A stretch of DNA of 64,000 nucleotides. Origin: Bacteroidota bacterium. Its GTDB lineage: Bacteria > Bacteroidota > Bacteroidia > Chitinophagales > Chitinophagaceae. Shown one piece after another: positions 53,959 to 63,957 of this stretch. Both the position numbers and the translations under genes were made by a program. The DNA lies in NCBI GenBank assembly GCA_016712665.1, contig JADJQP010000010.1:35955-99954 (forward strand), read 5' to 3'. Numbering within the stretch: position 1 is the first letter of the stretch; every line of letters begins with the position of its first letter. The notes under the pieces were generated by a model that saw only the letters and a list, made by a program, of their open reading frames with translations, was not told the origin of the DNA and ran no database searches.

Positions 53959-55872
53959 ATGAAGCAAAATTCCATTTTTAAAATCGTTGTCATTACCCTC
54001 CTCGGACTTGGCGCAAATTTAAGTTTCGCCCAAAGCAATATTGGAGTTGGTACCAATACCCCTACCGAAAAACTTGATGTAATCGGAAACATAAAAGCCG
54101 ATACCATAAAAGGCAATGTAATACAAATAACACCCAATGCCGGGGCCGGAAAGGTATTTGTATCAGATGCCAATGGTAACGGATCTTGGCAAAATGGGCC
54201 GGTTGGCCCCATGGGACCACAAGGACCTATTGGACCAGATGGACCTATCGGATTAACAGGACCCACCGGACCCATGGGACCAATAGGACCGGATGGACCT
54301 ATAGGATTAACAGGACCCACCGGACCACAAGGACCTATTGGACCAGACGGACCTGTTGGATTAACAGGACCCATCGGGCCCACCGGACCACAAGGACCTG
54401 TTGGACCAGACGGACCTGTTGGATTAACAGGACCCATCGGGCCCACCGGACCACAAGGACCTGTTGGACCAGACGGACCTGTTGGATTAACAGGACCCAT
54501 CGGGCCCGCCGGACCACAAGGGCCAATAGGCCCCGATGGCCCTACAGGATTAACAGGTCCTACCGGACCACAAGGACCTATTGGACCAGATGGTCCTGCT
54601 GGATTAACGGGACCAGCGGGACCCACCGGACCTCAAGGACCACAAGGGCCACAAGGACCAATAGGATTAACAGGACCTGCCGGACCAACAGGCGCAACCG
54701 GAGCAATCGGCCCAGTAGGACCCGCAGGTGCCACAGGACCTGCCGGCTCGGCCAATATTTCAGGCAGCTCAAACTATTTGATTAAATTTACAGGGGCTAC
54801 TACGGGAGGGAACTCCATTTTACAAGACAATGGCACCAGTTTAAGCATTGGTACACCTCCAAGTATATCCAGTTTGTTGTATGCCTACAAAACACAATTA
54901 ACCGCCAGTGGTGATGGCCAGGCTACCATATTGGGTTATAGAAATCGCGACTCGCAAAATAATGGCACCGGTTATTCAAATACCGTATCCAATAGCGCTG
55001 TGGTGGGATATAATTTTTGGGGTGATGTGTATACATTTGGCACCTATGGTTGGACCTATGGCGACTACACGCGCACAGGTGGAGCTTTCGGTTTTACCAA
55101 TAGCACCGCGGCATGGGGTTCCTTGGGATATAAAAATAGTGCTTCTGCCAGCTTTGGTGTTTATGGAAGTGCAGGATATGCTAGTGGAGCAGGGCAATTA
55201 CCAAGTACTGAAGTGAGTGGTATTGGCGGTGGATTCTTTGGCACTATTGGCTCCCTTTCAAAAGGAAGTATAATCGGCCAAATGAATGAAGGAGAATTAT
55301 TTGCAACCTATAATAAAGGTGATGTATATACCTCCGGTAAACAAATTGAATTGGTAAGTTCTGAAGAAACAGTAACTCCTGCCTTTTCTGTTACATCTAA
55401 TAAAATTACAGTATATAATAACGGAACCATTCAACTGGTAAATGGAATCGCTCAAGTACATTTCGATGAAAATTACAGGAACTTATTGGCCGAAGCCCCA
55501 AATGTAACCGCAAGTCCAATGGGGGAATGTAATGGTGTATACATTACCAAGGTGAGCACAGAAGGTTTCTCTATTAAAGAACTGGGTAATGGCACCAGCA
55601 ATGTTCCTATTTCCTGGATATCGGTAGGAAAAAGAGTTGATGCCAATAATTCCGAGGTTCCAGCTATGTTAACCAAAACAAGTTTTAACCGAAACCTCAA
55701 CAAAGCATTGTTTAATGATGCCAATACCAAACAAAGCGGGCTTGGAATGTGGTGGAACGGCAAAGAATTGCAATTTGGCACCTTACCGGAATCATTAAAT
55801 CCAAAAGTAGATGAAACAGCCAAACACAAAGCCGAACAAGAAATGTTACAAAGGTCAAATAATGGCAAATAA
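53959..55872 (+). CDS. Collagen-like secreted protein (Gly-Pro-X repeats)
   Basis: 637 residues. A signal peptide (MKQNSIFKIVVITLLGLGANLSFAQ, cleavage after about 25) precedes NIGVGTNTPTEKLDVIGNI, a motif shared with phage-tail-fibre-like proteins. Collagen-type Gly-X-Y repeats span about 78-270, rich in GPQGPVGPDGP and GLTGPIGP. A beta-rich middle (GDGQATILGYRNRDSQNNG) and a C-terminal domain follow (VTASPMGECNGVYITKVSTEGF in part, ISWISVGKRVDANN, MWWNGKELQFGT). No T9SS tail. It is a tandem paralogue of the gene at 56041. The repeats contain a perfect 63-bp duplication, so length can vary. Confidence 0.92.
   Translation: MKQNSIFKIVVITLLGLGANLSFAQSNIGVGTNTPTEKLDVIGNIKADTIKGNVIQITPNAGAGKVFVSDANGNGSWQNGPVGPMGPQGPIGPDGPIGLTGPTGPMGPIGPDGPIGLTGPTGPQGPIGPDGPVGLTGPIGPTGPQGPVGPDGPVGLTGPIGPTGPQGPVGPDGPVGLTGPIGPAGPQGPIGPDGPTGLTGPTGPQGPIGPDGPAGLTGPAGPTGPQGPQGPQGPIGLTGPAGPTGATGAIGPVGPAGATGPAGSANISGSSNYLIKFTGATTGGNSILQDNGTSLSIGTPPSISSLLYAYKTQLTASGDGQATILGYRNRDSQNNGTGYSNTVSNSAVVGYNFWGDVYTFGTYGWTYGDYTRTGGAFGFTNSTAAWGSLGYKNSASASFGVYGSAGYASGAGQLPSTEVSGIGGGFFGTIGSLSKGSIIGQMNEGELFATYNKGDVYTSGKQIELVSSEETVTPAFSVTSNKITVYNNGTIQLVNGIAQVHFDENYRNLLAEAPNVTASPMGECNGVYITKVSTEGFSIKELGNGTSNVPISWISVGKRVDANNSEVPAMLTKTSFNRNLNKALFNDANTKQSGLGMWWNGKELQFGTLPESLNPKVDETAKHKAEQEMLQRSNNGK
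54358..54510 (+). repeat. 63-bp tandem repeat inside the collagen region
   Basis: Two perfect 63-bp copies (54358-54420, 54421-54483) and the start of a third, identical for its first 26 bases. Each unit encodes 21 residues (GLTGPIGPTGPQGPVGPDGPV). Shorter 54-bp variants lie upstream. A multiple of 3 keeps the frame. Confidence 0.85.
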
Positions 55873-56040
55873 GCGCTTTAGTAAGGAAAAGCAGAAGCGC
55901 AATCCACAAATAATAAAATGACAACTTTATTATTTTCAATGAATTATGAAGAAATTATGACACAAAAGATGCGGTAGATAAAAAAGCATTTTTATATATT
56001 TGTTTAAACAATATTTTTTAACAATCAAAACAATCAAAAA

Positions 56041-57645
56041 ATGAAACAAAAATTGATTCTAAAAATCAGTGCCAGTTTACTGTTCGCTCTTAGCGCAAAT
56101 GCAGTATTCGCACAAAACGTAGGAGTTGGAACCGCTGTTCCAACAGAAAAGTTAGACGTAATCGGTAACGTAAAAGCCGATACTGTAAAAGCAAATGTGG
56201 TGCAAGTAACCCCTGGTGCAGGTGCCGGAAAGGTATTTGTATCCGATGCCAATGGTAACGGGTCCTGGCAAACAGGCCCTGTAGGCCCAGCAGGTCCCAC
56301 AGGTCCTATTGGCCCAGACGGTCCAATGGGGCCAGCAGGTCCAATGGGTCCAATAGGCTTAACAGGTCCAATAGGACCGGATGGCCCTACAGGTCCAGCA
56401 GGTCCAATGGGTCCAATGGGTCCAATTGGTTTAACAGGACCTATAGGCCCTGATGGTCCGGCAGGTCCGGCAGGTGTAGCAGGTCCAGTAGGTCCAACCG
56501 GCCCAACCGGCCCGGCAGGTTCCGCCAATATTACAGGTACTACTAATTATCTTGTAAAGTTTACCGCTGCAACTACGGGAGGCAATTCGCTCATTCAAGA
56601 TAACGGAACCAGTTTGTCTATGAACACATCGCCTTCGATTGCAAGTACTTTTTATGTGTACAAAAGCCAATTAACAGCTAATGGTGATGGTCAAACTACC
56701 TTATATGGTTATAGAACTCGTGATTCACAAAACGATGGAACTGCATATGGTGTAAATACAACAAATCGTGGTGTTAATGGGTATAATTTTTGGGGTGACG
56801 TATACACTTTTGGCGTTACTGGATATTGTTATAACGATTACAATCGTACAGGTGGTGTATTGGGCGCTGAACAAGGTGGCACTTATTGGGGATCACTCGG
56901 GTACAGAAGTAGTGGCTTATTAAATTATGGCGTTTATGGTAGTGCCGCCTATGCAAATGGTGCCGGTCTATTGCCTAGCACTGAGTTGAATGGTGTAGGT
57001 GGAGGTTTCTTTGGAACCATTGGTTCTCTTTCTAAAGGAAGTGTAATTGGCCAAATGAACGAAGGTGAATTATTTGCTGCTTACAACAAAGGCGACGTGT
57101 ATACCTCAGGTAAACAAATCGAATTGGTTTCTTCTGAAGAAAATGTAACCCCAGCTTATACCGTAACTTCAAACGAAGTAACTGTTTATAATAAAGGAAA
57201 AATTCAATTGGTAAATGGTACAGCTACTGTTCGTTTTAGCGAAAATTATGCACAACTTTTAGGTGAATCTCCTATTGTAACTGCCAGTCCAATGGGCGCT
57301 TGCAATGGTGTTTATGTTACTGAAGTGTCTAAAGACGGCTTTATTATTAAAGAACAAAATAATGGAAATAGCAATGTTGAAATCTCATGGATTTCGGTTG
57401 GTAACCGCGTAGATGCAAATACCTCTGAAGTACCTGCCATGCTAACCAATACCAGCTTCAACAGAAATTTAAGCCAAGCATTATTTAATGATGCTAACAA
57501 AAAGAAAAGTGGTTTGTCGATGTGGTGGAATGGTAAAGAACTTCAATTTGGAACCATGCCTGAATCATTAAACCCAAAAGTAGATTTGGCTAAAAAAGCG
57601 CAACTTGAAAAAGCAATGCAAGAAGGTTCAAATAATAGCAAGTAA
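56041..57645 (+). CDS. Collagen-like secreted protein, shorter paralogue
   Basis: 534 residues. Signal MKQKLILKISASLLFALSANAVFAQ, then NVGVGTAVPTEKLDVIGNV. The Gly-X-Y stretch (about 78-160) is roughly half as long as in the 53959 protein. The later regions match closely (YKSQLTANGDGQTTLYGYRTRDSQ in part; ASPMGACNGVYVTEVSKDGF; ISWISVGNRVDANTSEVP; FGTMPESLNPKVD). Together the pair shows duplication followed by repeat-length divergence. No T9SS tail. It starts an array with an M28 peptidase and a T9SS protein on the same strand. Confidence 0.92.
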   Translation: MKQKLILKISASLLFALSANAVFAQNVGVGTAVPTEKLDVIGNVKADTVKANVVQVTPGAGAGKVFVSDANGNGSWQTGPVGPAGPTGPIGPDGPMGPAGPMGPIGLTGPIGPDGPTGPAGPMGPMGPIGLTGPIGPDGPAGPAGVAGPVGPTGPTGPAGSANITGTTNYLVKFTAATTGGNSLIQDNGTSLSMNTSPSIASTFYVYKSQLTANGDGQTTLYGYRTRDSQNDGTAYGVNTTNRGVNGYNFWGDVYTFGVTGYCYNDYNRTGGVLGAEQGGTYWGSLGYRSSGLLNYGVYGSAAYANGAGLLPSTELNGVGGGFFGTIGSLSKGSVIGQMNEGELFAAYNKGDVYTSGKQIELVSSEENVTPAYTVTSNEVTVYNKGKIQLVNGTATVRFSENYAQLLGESPIVTASPMGACNGVYVTEVSKDGFIIKEQNNGNSNVEISWISVGNRVDANTSEVPAMLTNTSFNRNLSQALFNDANKKKSGLSMWWNGKELQFGTMPESLNPKVDLAKKAQLEKAMQEGSNNSK

Positions 57646-57669
57646 ACCGTTCAAAAAAAAGATACAAGG

Positions 57670-58563
57670 ATGTACAAATCACTTCTCATAGTTTGCTTTA
57701 TTTTCATCCCTATGCTAGGTATATGCAAAGGTCATGAAAAGGCTATGGTTTCGCTGTATGAAAATATCATCGAAACCCTCGCTGCTGATAGCATGCAGGG
57801 AAGGGCGGTTTCCTCCGAATTTGAATCAAAGGCCGCTAATTATATACAAAAGCAATTTGCAAACGTATCAATAGCCAAGCCCATCATTCAAGAATTTCAA
57901 TTTACAAATCCTGATACAAAAGAGTTGCAGGTTTCAAAAAATGTGTATTGCTATATTAACAATAAGGCGAAACATTCTATATTAATTGGAGCTCACTATG
58001 ACCATCTTGGTTTAGGTGAAATCAAATCATTAAGCTTTAACAAAAAAGGCGAGGTACACAACGGAGCAGATGATAATGCTTCCGGCGTTGCGCTCATGAT
58101 TGGCTTACTGAATCGATATGGAGCATGGTCGACAAAGCGTTACAACTACATTTTTGTAGCCTATTCTGCACATGAAATTGGACTGTTTGGTAGTAAAAAT
58201 TTTCAAAAGTATATCAGCAATAAAGTCAGTCCGCTGGCATTAGTGATTAATTTTGATATGGTGGGTCGTTTAGACCCACGTGAAAAAATACTGGCAATCT
58301 ATGGTCACAATAGCATTGAGAAAGCAAGCAGCTTTTTTACCCAAAAAATGGAAAATCTGAATATCCGAACCGATGAAAACGATATGGTACAAATCACAGA
58401 TGCAGGCGGTTTTGCTGCCGCTCAGATTCCGGCTCTTTCGTTTACAACCGGAACGCATGACGACTACCATAAAGTATCAGACGATGCCCAATATATAAAT
58501 TATGAGGGTATGGTGCAAATTGGAAATCTCCTAGAATCTTTTTTAAAAACGATAAACATTTAA
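57670..58563 (+). CDS. M28-family zinc peptidase
   Basis: 297 residues. Signal peptide (MYKSLLIVCFIFIPMLGICKG). Metal ligands of the M28 aminopeptidase fold are present: GAHYDHLGLGE, NGADDNASGVALM, YSAHEIGLFGSKNF (Glu general base), VINFDMVGRLDP, and TGTHDDYHKVSDD. It trims peptides outside the cytoplasm. It lies 25 bp after the collagen-like gene and may be co-transcribed. Confidence 0.92.
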   Translation: MYKSLLIVCFIFIPMLGICKGHEKAMVSLYENIIETLAADSMQGRAVSSEFESKAANYIQKQFANVSIAKPIIQEFQFTNPDTKELQVSKNVYCYINNKAKHSILIGAHYDHLGLGEIKSLSFNKKGEVHNGADDNASGVALMIGLLNRYGAWSTKRYNYIFVAYSAHEIGLFGSKNFQKYISNKVSPLALVINFDMVGRLDPREKILAIYGHNSIEKASSFFTQKMENLNIRTDENDMVQITDAGGFAAAQIPALSFTTGTHDDYHKVSDDAQYINYEGMVQIGNLLESFLKTINI

Positions 58564-58596
58564 GTAAATATTAATTACAATTTAAATAAAAATAAC

Positions 58597-60078
58597 ATGA
58601 AACAAATAATAATGACAACTTGTATTTGTTTGCTTGCTATACCATTTTTTGCACAGACACTCCATATACAAAGTGGAGCCAATCTGTACATTGTAGATGC
58701 AGCTGCCATCAATGGAGCCACATCTGCCACTCCGACCCTATTTGTTGAAGGTAATGTGGTAAACAATGGAGGTATAGATAATGCAGGCGAAATACAATTT
58801 AAGGGTGATGTAACCAACAATGGTGGTTATTCATCCGCAGGAGACGATGTGTTTACGGGCAATACCACCCAAACACTTAATGGCTCCTTTAATAACGACT
58901 TGGGGAACCATTTTTACAACCTGGTTTTAGACAAATCGGGTACTGATTTGAGTCTTACCGGTCACATCTCCGTTGAGGAAGGTATATACCTTACGGATGG
59001 TGTCATTCTTGGAAATGGCAATTTGACGCATCTCGAAAATAGTGCTACTACCGCCTTACATAGTAGTGCCCCTTCAGGAAGTGCCAATAATTATGTAAAC
59101 GGTAGCCTTCGTCAGGATATCGCGCCCGGCAATTATACATTTTATACCGGTGATGCCACCCATAATAACCAAAAAGTAAGTGTCAACTTTGCCAATACAG
59201 GCGGAGCTACTTATATGGATGTATCCTACAACAGTGCAGGTGCAGGCCCAACCGTAATCACAGGATGCAACAGCCTTTACGACAAACAAACAGGCAGTTG
59301 GACCATTACTCCAAATGGTGTAAATGGCACCTATAATTACAGCATTACAGTAGAACCCGGCGGTGCGAATTTGGCAGCTATTTCACCCTCCTTGTTTGCA
59401 GGGGTATTAAAAGATGGCATTTTTGTTACAGATCCTTGCGCTCAGGCTGATAATAGTACGGCTTCTGGACTAAACAGTTTTTCTGTTTTCAAAAAAGCAT
59501 CTACCATCAATGCCGCTTTGCCTGTTTCTCTTCTTTACTTTACGGGTAAAAAGATGAACGGATACAATGAACTAAGCTGGGAAACCAGTAGTGAACAAAA
59601 CAACAGCTATTTTAATGTTCAAAAAAGTACTGATGGGGTTTCATTTAGCAACATGACTAGGGTGCATACCAAAGCCTTAAACGGCAATAGTGCTGTACCT
59701 TTATTGTATGGCGCAAATGATGTACATCCGCTGCTTGGTGATAATTATTACCGGTTAGCGCAGGTAGATATTGATGGCAAAATTAGCTATAGCAATATTA
59801 TCAACTTGGTGCTCGATTCCGAATCATCAACAGTAAGTTTGTCTCCTAATCCTGCCTCTAGCAGCACCAATGTATTGGTGTATTCAAATGGAGTAGCACA
59901 AGGAACGATTGTTTTGTTGGATATGAGTGGCCGAACCGTGAAAGTGGTGAAACTAAATTACAGCAAAGGCTATAATCAAGTGGAACTCTCTCTCGATGAG
60001 GTGGCTCAGGGAAATTATCAAGTAAATGTATTTTCAAATGATGTGTTGCTCAAAAGCTTGAAATTGAATAAGCATTAA
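58597..60078 (+). CDS. T9SS-secreted protein with repeat beta region
   Basis: 493 residues. Signal MKQIIMTTCICLLAIPFFAQ. N-terminal beta-helix-like stretch (GANLYIVDAAAINGAT, VVNNGGIDNAGEIQFKGDVTNNGGY in part). The C-terminal half has ELSWETSSEQNNSYFNVQKS, LLGDNYYRLAQVDIDGKISYS in part and a type A sorting tail (VSLSPNPASSSTNVLVYS, GNYQVNVFSNDVLLKSLKL). Exported by T9SS; function unknown. It ends at a strong terminator. Confidence 0.88.
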   Translation: MKQIIMTTCICLLAIPFFAQTLHIQSGANLYIVDAAAINGATSATPTLFVEGNVVNNGGIDNAGEIQFKGDVTNNGGYSSAGDDVFTGNTTQTLNGSFNNDLGNHFYNLVLDKSGTDLSLTGHISVEEGIYLTDGVILGNGNLTHLENSATTALHSSAPSGSANNYVNGSLRQDIAPGNYTFYTGDATHNNQKVSVNFANTGGATYMDVSYNSAGAGPTVITGCNSLYDKQTGSWTITPNGVNGTYNYSITVEPGGANLAAISPSLFAGVLKDGIFVTDPCAQADNSTASGLNSFSVFKKASTINAALPVSLLYFTGKKMNGYNELSWETSSEQNNSYFNVQKSTDGVSFSNMTRVHTKALNGNSAVPLLYGANDVHPLLGDNYYRLAQVDIDGKISYSNIINLVLDSESSTVSLSPNPASSSTNVLVYSNGVAQGTIVLLDMSGRTVKVVKLNYSKGYNQVELSLDEVAQGNYQVNVFSNDVLLKSLKLNKH

Positions 60079-60099
60079 TCAACATATTGGATTTTAAAA

Positions 60100-60131
60100 A
60101 AAAGAGACTGATACAATCAGTCTCTTTTTTT
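60100..60131 (+). terminator. Rho-independent terminator
   Basis: AAAGAGACTGA, loop TACAA, TCAGTCTCTTTTTTT: 9-11 bp perfect stem with a T run, 22 bp after the T9SS gene. Confidence 0.88.
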
Positions 60132-60314
60132 ATGGGTTTCGGCTCAAAATACAGATTTCAATTCCAAATTAGTTTGCAATGGTAGCATAATTTACACTTA
60201 TATATCCGGTTTTTCAACTACAATCCAAAATGGTCCCCACCCGCCGAAGTCATATTATAAAATTATTTAATATAAATTTTTGGAATAATTTTTGCTATTG
60301 TCGAAAAACTGTCA

Positions 60315-60322
60315 TACTTTCG
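60315..60322 (+). promoter_or_regulatory. Probable -7 element of rpoB
   Basis: TACTTTCG differs from TAnnTTTG in one base; TTG occurs 14 bp upstream. If real, rpoB has its own promoter here. Confidence 0.3.
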
Positions 60323-60450
60323 CACTCCCAAATTGGCAACGCACGTGCAAATTTTCTTATTTTAACTACATAAAAAGTTATATATCTAAAAGGGTTTTAC
60401 CTTTTTGGGATTTTATTGTTTTTTCATAAACGAACGCTTTAAATATTACT

Positions 60451-63400
60451 ATGGCTGCAACAAAAAATGCTAAAACTACCGAAAGAATAAGCTTCGGAAA
60501 AATTAAACCCGCTTCTGAAACCCCCGATTTACTTGATATTCAGCTCGCGTCGTTTTCCGATTTCTTACAATTGGAAACCACTCCGGATAAGCGTAATAAT
60601 GAAGGGCTTTTCAGAGTATTTAAAGAAAACTTTCCCATCACAGATACCCGAAATATCTTTGTGTTGGAATTTTTAGATTATTTTGTAGATCCACCCCGTT
60701 ACTCTATTGACGAATGTATCGATCGAGGCTTAACCTATTCAGTACCCCTTAAGGCTAAGTTACGATTAAGCTGTAATGATGAAGAACATATTGATTTCGA
60801 AACCATCGTTCAAGATGTATTTTTAGGCAATATTCCGTATATGACCCCTCGTGGAACCTTTGTAATCAATGGTTCAGAGCGTGTGATCGTTTCTCAATTG
60901 CATCGTTCACCGGGTGTTTTCTTCGGACAATCCACCCATCCTAATGGAACCAAAATATATTCTGCCCGTGTGATTCCTTTTAAAGGCGCATGGATGGAGT
61001 TTGCAACAGATATCAATAATGTGATGTATTCCTACATCGATCGTAAAAAGAAATTCCCGGTAACCATGTTGCTTCGTGCTATTGGCTTTGAAACCGATAA
61101 GGATATTCTTGAATTATTTGGAATGGCCGATGAAGTGAAGGCAGACAAAAAAACATTGATTGACCATGTCGGTAAATTACTAGCGGCTCGTGTATTAAGA
61201 AGTTGGACCGAAGATTTTGTGGATGAAGATACCGGTGAGGTGGTTTCTATTGAACGAAATGAGGTAATTCTTGACAGAGATTCAATACTTACGGAAGACA
61301 GCATCGAAATGATTTTGGAATTGGGTATCAAATCGGTATTCTTACAAAAAGAAGATGCCGGTGGCGATTACTCTATTATATATAACACCCTAAATAAAGA
61401 TACGTCTAACTCAGAATTAGAAGCCGTGCAACATATCTATCGTCAATTGCGAAGCACCGATGCTCCGGATGACGAAACGGCACGCGGCATTATCGATAAA
61501 TTATTCTTCTCCGATAAAAGATACGATTTGGGAGAAGTAGGACGATATAAAATCAACCGAAAGCTTGGCTTCCCATTAAGCATTGCCAAAAAAGTGCTTA
61601 CTAAAGATGATATCATTGCGATTATCAAATATTTAGTACAACTTTCAAATGCAAAAGCAGAAATTGATGATATTGATCATTTAAGTAACCGTCGTGTACG
61701 AACCGTTGGCGAACAATTGTATGCTCAATTTGGCGTGGGACTTGCTCGTATGGCTCGTACCATTCGCGAGAGAATGAATGTACGTGATAATGAAGTATTT
61801 ACTCCGATTGATTTGATTAATGCACGTACTTTATCATCAGTAATCAACTCATTCTTTGGAACCTCACAGCTTTCACAATTCTTAGATCAAACCAACCCAC
61901 TTTCAGAAATTACGCACAAACGCCGTATTTCTGCTCTGGGGCCCGGTGGTTTAAGTCGTGAACGTGCCGGTTTTGAGGTACGTGACGTACACTATTCACA
62001 CTATGGTCGTCTTTGTACCATCGAAACACCGGAAGGACCCAATATCGGTTTGATATCGACCCTCTGTGTTCATGCCCAAAATCAATGATATGGGTTTTAT
62101 CGAAACCCCTTATCGTAAAGTAAAAGATGGAAAAGTAGATAGCAAGCAAATTTATTTGAGTGCTGAAGAAGAAGATGAGGCAAAAATTGCGCAGGCAGAT
62201 GTTCCTCTTGATGAAAAAGGAAACTTTACAGAAGAAAAAATTCGTTCGCGTCAAACCGGCGATTTCCCGATACTTGAAAAAGCAGAAGTAGAATACATGG
62301 ACGTTGCCCCAAATCAAATTGTGGGCTTGAGTGCTTCTCTGATTCCATTCTTGGAGCATGATGATGCCAACCGTGCTTTGATGGGTTCAAACATGCAACG
62401 TCAGGGTGTGCCCTTATTGCGTCCGGAAGTTCCAATTGTTGGAACCGGTTTGGAAGCGAAGGCTGCGCGCGATGCACGTATACAAATCACCGCTAAAGGC
62501 GATGGTGTGGTTGAATATGTGGATGCCAACGAAATACATGTAAGATATAAACGTACTGAAACCCAACGTCTCATCTCATTTGATGATGACTTAGTGGTTT
62601 ATAAACTAACTAAATATTCAAAAACCAACCAAAGTACTTGCATCAACCTGAAGCCACATGTGGTAAAAGGTCAGGCAGTAAAAGTAGGCGATTTCTTACC
62701 CGACGGGTATGCTACCAAAGATGGTGAATTGGCCCTAGGACGTAACCTTCGTGTTGCCTTCATGCCATGGAAAGGGTATAACTTTGAAGATGCGATAGTA
62801 ATCAATGAAAAAGTAGTTCGTGAAGATTGGTTTACCTCAATCCATATAGACGAGTATGAGTTGGAAGTTCGCGATACCAAATTAGGTGATGAGGAATTGA
62901 CTCCGGATATTCCTAACGTAAGCGAAGAAGCAACCAAAGATTTGGATGAAAATGGTATCATTCGTTTGGGTGCTCATGTAAAAGAAGGCGATATTTTGAT
63001 AAAAAATTGTTTGCCCGTGCCAAGAAAGACAAAAATTCAAAAATTCGAGAAAAAGCCGCTGTAGAAAAAATTGACAAAGTTCACCATGAGAATTTAGATC
63101 AAATCAACGAGAACCTCTATGCGAAATTGGAGAAACTGTTGGATGGGCAAAGTTCTGCAGGTGTTACCAATCACTACGGTGAAATTGTGATCGGAAAAGG
63201 TGCGAAATTCACTGCAAAAGCTATTAAAGCCATTGATTTTTCAACAGTAAATCCGCTAAACTGGACTGCAGATGAAAAAATGAATGATTTGATTAATCAA
63301 TTATTGCACAATTATAATATCCGTTATAACGAAGAAATTGGCCGCTACAAGCGTGAAAAATAAAGACGAAATTGAAGCCAAGGTGCAGGAAGCGAAATTA

Positions 63401-63817
63401 CCGGAATGGTGTCATACCTACCTATTTGATGGAGAAACAGGCGACCGTTTCCACCAAAAAGCGACCGTGGGTGTTATCTATATGATGAAACTACATCACT
63501 TAGTAGACGATAAAATGCATGCTCGTTCCATTGGACCCTACAGTTTGATTACCCAACAACCTTTGGGTGGTAAAGCACAATTTGGTGGACAACGTTTTGG
63601 TGAGATGGAGGTTTGGGCTATTGAAGCGTATGGAGCCTCTAATATCCTACAAGAATTATTGACATTGAAATCTGATGATATCGTAGGTCGTGCAAAGGCG
63701 TACGAGGCCATCGTAAAAGGCGACAACTTACCGAAACCGGGTATTCCGGAATCGTTTAATGTATTGGTACATGAGTTAAGAGGTCTGGGTTTAGATCTTC
63801 ACTTCGAGAATCAATAA
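60451..63817 (+). pseudogene. rpoB: RNA polymerase beta subunit gene, frameshifted and with two internal deletions
   Basis: Four consecutive frames carry RpoB. 60451-62088 (545 residues): PEGPNIGLISTLCV near the end. Frame shift at about 62075 (an extra C in GCCCAAAATC; corrected CVHAKINDMGF). 62066-63000: NQIVGLSASLIPFLEHDDANRALMGSNMQRQ in part, GRNLRVAFMPWKGYNFEDAIVINE in part, EGDILI. Then about 45 residues (GKITPKGE... to GVVI) are missing at 62996-63001. 63001-63359: KKLFARAKKDKN to NEEIGRYKREK. Then about 104 residues, including KVGDKMAGRHGNKG, are missing near 63357-63362. Last, DEIEAKVQEAKLPEWCHTYLF to VHELRGLGLDLHF. Adding back the missing parts gives about 1270 residues, the phylum norm. 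As read it cannot make a working subunit. Either assembly damage or a decayed second copy. Confidence 0.85.
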
Positions 63818-63838
63818 TTAATAATATTTTACTAAAAA

Positions 63839-63868
63839 GTCCTCAACGAAAGTTGGGGATTTTTTTTG
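63839..63868 (+). terminator. Rho-independent terminator after rpoB
   Basis: TCCTCAAC, loop GAAA, GTTGGGGA, then T8. It directly follows the rpoB stop, where rpoC would normally begin. Confidence 0.8.
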
Positions 63869-63940
63869 GGATGTTCATCGATAGAAGAACGATACCCATA
63901 CAAAAAATATTTAGCAAATTGCAAAAGGGAAAAAATACTT

Positions 63941-63957
63941 GCGAAGGCGCATCCTTC
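63941..63957. repeat. Degenerate REP-like palindrome
   Basis: GCGAAGG, CGCA, TCCTTC: imperfect relative of the palindrome at 53510-53532. The rest of 63869-64000 shows no gene; rpoC does not start before the window edge. Confidence 0.4.

Larger units (their letters stand above)
60079..60450. other. Intergenic region before rpoB
   Basis: It holds the terminator at 60100-60131 and a promoter-like element at 60315-60322. No rplJ or rplL coding sequence is present, although these normally precede rpoB. A leader of about 120 nt with a possible GCACGTGC palindrome (near 60344) lies before the ATG. Confidence 0.55.

Noticed and set aside
53934..54772. Long open frames on both strands and in other frames across the collagen repeats
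   Set aside because: They arise because the GGN-CCN repeat reads as Gly/Pro or Arg/Thr in other frames; only the + frame has a signal peptide and flanking conserved domains.
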